Positions 58,107 through 64,000 of a DNA stretch of 64,000 nucleotides are shown here, in pieces. The DNA comes from Schizochytrium sp. CCTCC M209059 (lineage: Eukaryota > Sar > Bigyra > Thraustochytrida > Thraustochytriidae). Positions within the stretch are counted from its first letter, which is position 1. Every line of letters starts with the position of its first letter. The notes beneath the pieces are model-generated. The model was not told the origin of the DNA. It saw nothing but the letters and a program-made list of their open reading frames with translations, and made no database searches. The position numbers were made by a program, and so were the translations under genes. Location: contig KN805378.1 of the NCBI GenBank assembly GCA_000818945.1, positions 329,523 to 393,522 of the forward strand. Reading direction: 5' to 3'.

Positions 58107-61100
58107 CTAAAGAATGGGCACACGATCGGTGCGGCCGCCGCCGCCATATCGGCCACCAAAGGCTCCAGTGCGGGGACGGAAGCCGCCCCGGTTGCGACCC
58201 CGACCACGGCCACGGCCGCCACGGCCGCCAAAACTGCTCGAGAAGGCACCGCCGCTACCGCCGGCGGCACCACCAGCGCCACCGCTGTTGAAGGCGCCGC
58301 CGCGGCCACCACCACGGCCGCCACGACCACCACGGCCGCCGCGACCGCCACCACGGCCTCCCTTGGTCTCATCACGGTCCTTCCGGCCACGGTTATCAGC
58401 AAAGGCGTCAAAGTTCAGCAAACGCTCATTGCCCTCGACAAGGACGTTAAGCTGGTCAGAGAACTGGAGCGCAAGCGCCTGAAGATGGGTCGGCTCGCGC
58501 TTGTGAAGCACCAGGGTGTCGGTGATCTCGTCCCACGAGGCATAGAGGTCACCAGTGATGATGAGCTTGGAAATGACAGCGTGCACCTTGGCGCGCTCCA
58601 TTTCGAAAAGCTCGCAAAGGTAGCTACGGCGCACGGTGCGGTAGAGGCTCGAATAAGTGTACGCCCAAACGCGGAGGGCCTCCTGCTTGACCTTTTCCTG
58701 GATGAGCTCGCGAACCGCCTTGGCGTTGGGCATCAAGTCCCAGACGGGAAGCTTGAGCAAGAGCTCGTTGGCGCCGCGCCAGTCGGCCTCCTGGAGCTTT
58801 TGCGCAGCAACGAGAACGTGGTCGCGCGTAGACTCTGGCTCGCCCGTAAAGGCCTGGCGAGACTGAATATCGAGAAGGCGCAGGAAGGAGCGCGAGTACA
58901 CATAGCGGGACTCGAACTCGATCGCCATGGTCGGCACCTCGAGAAGCATGGCCGAGGTGAGGAAGACAGCATCGAGAAGCTCGAGCGAAAGGTGCTGGTG
59001 GAAGGGCATGAGGCGACGCTTCTCAGCAGCCTCCTGCGAGAGGTTGCGGTCGTGAAAGTTGCGCCAGCCAAGGCCCTGCGCGAGAAGCTCCTTCTCCTTC
59101 TTGTTGCCGCAGATCTCCATGAGACAGGCGTGCGCTTCCTTGTGAAGACCGGTGCGGAAGGCAGCGAAACCGAGCATGACAAGAGTGCGGTTGTGCATGA
59201 TCTTGGTCTCGATGTCGGCGTTGCCAATGTTGTCCTGGAGTCGACTCATGAGCAAGAGATCGCGCGCCTTGTGAAAGTCGTCGTGGTGGGCGTGGTAAAA
59301 GATAGAGCAGAGAAGAGCACGCGCCTGCGAGCGCGAGTCACCCTCCTGGTAGATAAAGGTCGAGAGGTCCTCGAGGAGGTCGCCGGGGCTGAGCTCAACG
59401 GGGAGCTGGGCAGCGATCTGGCTCGGGGCGCCGAGCGCGGCGGCCGGGTGGGTCTTGGTGAAGTTCATCTCACCGCCCTCGCCGGCATCAACCCAGCTGG
59501 CAGGGTGCAGAGCCTCGCGCGCGCCGTAGATACGCTGGAACTCCTGCTCCTTGGCAAGCTTGAGGGCGATGGCATCAAGCTTGTAGTAAATGTGTTCGAC
59601 GCAAATAAGCGCAAGACGGCTCGCCGTCGCGGGAGCCTCGGCGCGCTTGTAGTACTCCATGACCTCGAGCGATACCTCGACGAGGGTGCCCTCGTCCGAG
59701 AGGCGGGAAACGTACTCTTGCGAGTGCGGGTCCGACTGGCGGAGGCTCTTGGTATACTCCTCGGCAAGGCGCTCGACAAAAATGCAGAGGTCACCGACCA
59801 CGCGCACGGTCTTGCCGTCGCCAGCGTCGAGAAGAGACTCGCCAGCATCGCCCGCTTCTTCCTCTTCCTCCTCTTCGTCCTCGGCCGGGTCCTTTTCCTC
59901 GTCGCCCTGCTCGCGCTTGCGCTCGGCGGCGAGACGCTTGCGCTCCGCTGCGGCCTTGGCCTTTTCGGCCTTGTCACGTGCAAGGCTCGAAAGAGCACCG
60001 AGCTCGTCGCCGGTAAAGTTGGCAAGACGCATTTCCGGGTTCTCGGAAAGAATGCGAAGAACGAAACGAATGTCCTTGACGGTTTGCTGCCAGAGCTGCG
60101 CGGGCATGTGCTCGTCAATACCGGTGCGGATATCAAACGAAGCCGAGATGCAGTGCATGAGACCACCAATCATCTTGGCAGGGCCAAGAGGCAAAAGAAG
60201 GTGCACAAGCTTGCGCATCTTTTCGAGATGCTCGTAGCGGTTGATACCCTTCTTACCACGCGAGGCGACAAGGAGCATGAGACGTTCATCAATCTGGCGG
60301 GGAGTGAGCACCTCAACCTCTTCGGTCTTGGACTCCTTGGCCTTGGCGGCCTCCTCCTTGAGACGCTTCTTTTCTTCGAGCTTGCGCTGGCGCTCGGCGG
60401 CCAGGGCAGCCTCTTCCTCCTTGGTTAGACGCTTGGTGGTCGAAACCGTCTGTGTGCGCTTGACCCAGCGGGCGCGGCCAGTGAGCTGAACGCCCTCATC
60501 CTCGTCGCTGCTCGAGGACGAGGTATCGCTCATCCAGTCGGGCTGGTCCGAGTCGTCATCGCTGCTGCTCGAGCCGGACTCCGAGTCGGATTCGGAGCTC
60601 GACGAAGAAGATCCAGACGAAGACGAAGACGAGGACGAGGACGAGGACGACGACGAGTCGGAGTCCGAACCCTCATCCTCCACGTCCTCCTGCTCATCGG
60701 CCTCGGCCTTCTCTATCAAGTCCTGGTATTCGGCCACCTGCTTGGGAACACGCGCGCGAAGCCTGTTGAAAGCCTTGTTGTTGGTCTTGCTCAGCTTCTT
60801 GAGCGCAGGTTTGTCCAAGAACAAATTAGTGATGGTCTCGTTGAGGTCCCTGATCATAATAAGAAACGGCGCCACATGCTCGTTGTTGTTTGCGCGCTTG
60901 GCCTTTTCGGCCTCGGTGTTGAGCGTCGCGTACAGATCGAGGGTTTGATTCCAGTCGTTAATCTTGAGCGCGTTTCGCAGCTGCTTGTTCACCTTGCGCA
61001 CGGCGTCCGTGGTTTTGACATCGGCGGTCTTGACGACGCGGGCCTCGTCCTCATCGTCGCTGTCGCTGTCGCTGTCCACGGCCCAGTTGCGCGAGCGATC

Positions 61101-61181
61101 CTGCTGCTGCTGCTGCTGGACCTGTTGCGTCTCCTCCTCCTCGTCGCTGCTGGCGTCGTCGCCGCCCCAGAACTTGGACAT
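58107..61181 (-). CDS. EIF3C: Eukaryotic initiation factor 3 subunit C
   Basis: 1024 aa from ATG 61181. eIF3c (yeast NIP1) is a PCI-core subunit of eIF3 that contacts eIF1 and eIF5 on the 40S subunit. The start MSKFWGGDDASSDEEEE is typical of the family. An acidic Ser/Asp tract (about 165-220) follows a conserved N-terminal helical segment (LKINDWNQTLDLYATLNTEA). Strings such as RYEHLEKMRKLVHLLLPLGPAK and HYHLSLE-like FHQHLSLELLDAVFLTSAML lead into the PCI domain (about 780-900; SLYRTVRRSYLCELFEM, KLIITGDLYASWDE). The C-terminus (about 935-1015) is an RGG/Gly-rich RNA-binding box, present in plant and animal forms too but long here. An acidic/charged insert lies near 415-445. Confidence 0.96.
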   Translation of the reverse strand: MSKFWGGDDASSDEEEETQQVQQQQQQDRSRNWAVDSDSDSDDEDEARVVKTADVKTTDAVRKVNKQLRNALKINDWNQTLDLYATLNTEAEKAKRANNNEHVAPFLIMIRDLNETITNLFLDKPALKKLSKTNNKAFNRLRARVPKQVAEYQDLIEKAEADEQEDVEDEGSDSDSSSSSSSSSSSSSSGSSSSSSESDSESGSSSSDDDSDQPDWMSDTSSSSSDEDEGVQLTGRARWVKRTQTVSTTKRLTKEEEAALAAERQRKLEEKKRLKEEAAKAKESKTEEVEVLTPRQIDERLMLLVASRGKKGINRYEHLEKMRKLVHLLLPLGPAKMIGGLMHCISASFDIRTGIDEHMPAQLWQQTVKDIRFVLRILSENPEMRLANFTGDELGALSSLARDKAEKAKAAAERKRLAAERKREQGDEEKDPAEDEEEEEEEAGDAGESLLDAGDGKTVRVVGDLCIFVERLAEEYTKSLRQSDPHSQEYVSRLSDEGTLVEVSLEVMEYYKRAEAPATASRLALICVEHIYYKLDAIALKLAKEQEFQRIYGAREALHPASWVDAGEGGEMNFTKTHPAAALGAPSQIAAQLPVELSPGDLLEDLSTFIYQEGDSRSQARALLCSIFYHAHHDDFHKARDLLLMSRLQDNIGNADIETKIMHNRTLVMLGFAAFRTGLHKEAHACLMEICGNKKEKELLAQGLGWRNFHDRNLSQEAAEKRRLMPFHQHLSLELLDAVFLTSAMLLEVPTMAIEFESRYVYSRSFLRLLDIQSRQAFTGEPESTRDHVLVAAQKLQEADWRGANELLLKLPVWDLMPNAKAVRELIQEKVKQEALRVWAYTYSSLYRTVRRSYLCELFEMERAKVHAVISKLIITGDLYASWDEITDTLVLHKREPTHLQALALQFSDQLNVLVEGNERLLNFDAFADNRGRKDRDETKGGRGGGRGGRGGRGGRGGGRGGAFNSGGAGGAAGGSGGAFSSSFGGRGGRGRGRGRNRGGFRPRTGAFGGRYGGGGRTDRVPIL

Positions 61182-61201
61182 CCTGCCGCTGGCCCTTCGC
61201 C

Positions 61202-61203
<2 letters not shown>

Positions 61204-61236
<33 letters not shown>
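61204..61236. repeat. (CTG)n / (CAG)n run in eIF3c leader
   Basis: About eleven CTG triplets on the plus strand (CAG on the eIF3c sense strand), ending some 23 bases upstream of its ATG, then CCG triplets. Confidence 0.92.
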
Positions 61237-61237
<1 letters not shown>

Positions 61238-61618
61238 GCCGCCGCCGCTACTTCTCGCACTCGCCTGCTCGCTCGCCTGCGCGCGCGGGGAGACGGCGCT
61301 GTTGCTTGCTTGGTTGGTGGCCTAGATAGCTCGCCTGCCTCGGCTGGCTGGCTGACTGGCTGGCGCGGCGGCGCTCGGGAGCGTGCCGCTGCTCGCGCGT
61401 GCGGGGCGGGCGGCGGGCGAGGGAGGGAGGGAGGGAGGGAGGGGGCGGGGCGCGCTTCCGCGGCTGCGCTCGGCCTGGCGTCCGCGCGTGTCGCGGGGCG
61501 CGCAAGAGGTCTGGCGGCGGCCTCCTTCGGCGGGAGCGATTGATTTGAACGAGCGGCCGCGGCCCCTTCTCTGCGCGCCCTTGCCCGATCCCCGCGGGGC
61601 CCTTTGCGCCGCTTTGCC

Positions 61619-61670
61619 CCACTTGCGCCGCGCGATAACGCACTTGCGCCGCGCGATAACCCACTTGCGC
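61619..61670. repeat. 21-bp tandem repeat with TTGCGC core upstream of eIF3c
   Basis: CACTTGCGCCGCGCGATAAC occurs twice (61619 and 61640), with a third partial copy CACTTGCGCGCG at about 61661, roughly 440-480 bases upstream of the eIF3c start. Confidence 0.85.
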
Positions 61671-62935
61671 GCGCCCTCGCGCCAAGCTCGCAGGCCCCGC
61701 CAGCGAATGCCGCACTTGCAGCCGTCTTCCGCAAGTGAAACTTTCGCGCAGCCGCCCTGTATGCGTCACGATGGCTGCGTAGGACGCCGTGGCCGCAGTC
61801 AGTCAGTCACTGGCAGCCAGCCACGGCTTCGACGCGCAAGTTGGCTATAGCCGCTTGCCAAGTCGACTATGGCCCGAACGAGCATTGTGCGCTTGCCGGC
61901 AAACTAGCTAGCTAGCTCGCTAGCTCGCTTTGTAGCAGTACGTATAGTAGTAAACTTGGGCCGAAAAGAAATGAAATGAAACGAAATGAAATGTATCGAT
62001 GCTGACCGACCTAACCACCGGCGAGGCGAGGAGAGGAGAAAGACGATCTTTTCGAGCTCTTCTCGCGTAGACGGCACGCACGAGACGTTTTCTGCTCGCA
62101 GGCCGCGCAAAACGCTAGCTTGGCGTGTCACAAGCGGGAACTCGCCGCAGATCTTGGTCTTGACACGCCGTCGCAGGACCAGATTCATCTTCTTCTTTTT
62201 AACGGCATGTGCAGTAAGCCGCCACGGTTAGGCTGGCTCACTACGTTCGAAAAAAATCAGGGATCGCAAGACTCCGGCGCACAACAGCGCCTAAAAAGGG
62301 CATTCTGACAACAGAACCGATACAGAACCAAGAGAGAACCATGATTTTTAAATTTTAATCTTTTTTTAAAGGGCGTCATCATTATCAGTGATAAGCATTG
62401 CAACAAGGGAAGCTCGGCAAAAGGGGAGCTCGGCATGGCGGGTGATTCGACGCTGCTGCCAATTTATTGACTAACGCAGGTAACAACAAATTGTTGGGCT
62501 TCTGTTCGTGGGATGGAGCAGCATTGTATCACGACAGTAAGATTCTGGGCTGGCTGTCTGGCGATATGCTAGTTACCAATGCCGCTGCCGCTGCTGCACG
62601 GCTATGCGTGCAAAGTGTCGTGGTCTTCCCAGATTCTTCTTTACTTGTAGTGTTGTCCATGCTGTTCTTTTGGTGCAGCTACCAGCCAAAGTTTCCTGCC
62701 CCATTGCCGCCGATTCATCGATTTTTTCCGGGACGCTCACGAAAGGCAACGCCATCGATCGAGGTTCTCGATAGTTCACACTGCGTTCACGGCGCCGGTT
62801 TGCAATGCTCCCAGCCTCCAATCATTCGTACGTACATTCATTCGTTCACCACGCATTGACCAGGCACAGCCAGCCGGGTGGTCTTGGCCAAACTTGCCTC
62901 GTCCATTTCCATCCCATTCCTAGTCCTAGTCCTAT

Positions 62936-62998
62936 TCCCATTCCCATTCCCATTCCCATTCCCATTCCCATTCCCATTCCCATTCCCATTCCCGTTCC
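62936..62998. repeat. (CCCATT)n hexamer array
   Basis: About ten tandem CCCATT units. The two-codon hexamer gives frames of Pro-Ile or Phe-Pro dipeptides that are not genes. Confidence 0.93.
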
Positions 62999-63493
62999 CA
63001 TTTCCACTCCGAAGAGTTTGGTCGGTCGGTGCTAATCATGACAACTCCTCTTTCCCCAGGCAGCATGTGACTGACAGTGACAGTGAACCGCGCTTCCTCA
63101 TATAGACGCGCACGCCTCTCGTCGCACCGCACGGCACGGTGAAAAAGATTCGCGGGACAAGATGCCGAAAGTTGGCCTGCTAGGGGATAGACCTAGTGCT
63201 TACGTGGCCACTGCCATTGAGGCGCGTTGAATCCCGGTCAAGACTTCTTCTGTAGGCTAGAATCCAGCCGCAGGGCGAGCGAGCGAGAGACTCGGAGCGA
63301 ACGTGAGCGAACGCACGCACGTTCTGCGCGCGATGACTCACGTCGTGCAGGGCGTCGCCAGGCGTAGAAGATTTTAATCAGGGCGCTTCTACGTAGCCGT
63401 GCTTACTGTTAGTAGGGCCAGTCAACGCATGTATGTTCCACTTGCAGCTCGGAAAGTTTCACTTGCCCTTCCTGTGTCCGAATCGCTTCTTGG

Positions 63494-64000
<507 letters not shown>

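Noticed and set aside
58485..60428. 647-codon plus-strand open frame opposite eIF3c
   Set aside because: Same antisense effect; Leu/Val/Gly-rich composition mirrors eIF3c codons.
62467..62859. 130-codon frame in the right flank
   Set aside because: Begins at TTG, includes low-complexity Ala run, no domain match.

Overview
This is nuclear DNA from a GC-rich, intron-poor eukaryotic protist. Each of the roughly two dozen genes I can support reads as one uninterrupted frame from an ATG, often in a Kozak-like context (ACCATGG or GCCATGG). I found no prokaryotic operon features, rRNA, tRNA or CRISPR. A CEP131 homologue implies a flagellated life stage. Intronless genes, high third-position GC, many short tandem repeats and a flagellum fit a labyrinthulomycete (thraustochytrid-like stramenopile). 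That placement is inference, because no marker gene here fixes the taxon.

Layout. 0-9 kb: an AAGC repeat, then NSE3 (Smc5/6 subunit), a USP4/15-like deubiquitinase with a frame-shifting 40-bp duplication in its 5' region, the rRNA methyltransferase BMT2, and CEP131. 9-21 kb: an AT-hook protein, a protein with a possible Rossmann fold, a Sec1/Munc18 protein, a DXO/Rai1 decapping nuclease, and two unknown proteins flanking an assembly gap. 21-33 kb: a CpG-rich tract, an M23 metallopeptidase-like plus PA-domain protein, MCM6, a MOB protein lacking most zinc ligands, and a secreted LRR-vWA-PAN protein. 33-46 kb: a HECT ligase with 178 consecutive GAA-coded glutamates, an ankyrin protein, a Maf-like pyrophosphatase, threonyl-tRNA synthetase and METTL13. 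46-64 kb: a degenerate (pseudo)kinesin, a large unknown protein with a duplicated module, a gene-poor stretch, the acetyl-CoA transporter SLC33A1, eIF3c, and a repeat-rich end closing in a CTTT array that leaves the window.

Neighbouring genes often lie head to head and probably share promoters (USP/BMT2, CEP131/AT-hook, DXO/unknown, HECT/ankyrin, Maf/ThrRS, METTL13/pseudokinesin). Functionally this is a housekeeping region: DNA replication and repair (MCM6, NSE3), ubiquitin (USP, HECT), translation (BMT2, ThrRS, METTL13, eIF3c), RNA quality control (DXO), trafficking and transport (Sec1, SLC33A1) and cytoskeleton or cilium (CEP131, pseudokinesin). I see no co-transcribed pathway cluster. The most unusual items are the M23-PA protein, the pseudokinesin, the zinc-ligand-poor MOB, the poly-Glu HECT ligase, the USP frameshift duplication and several promoter-proximal motif arrays.
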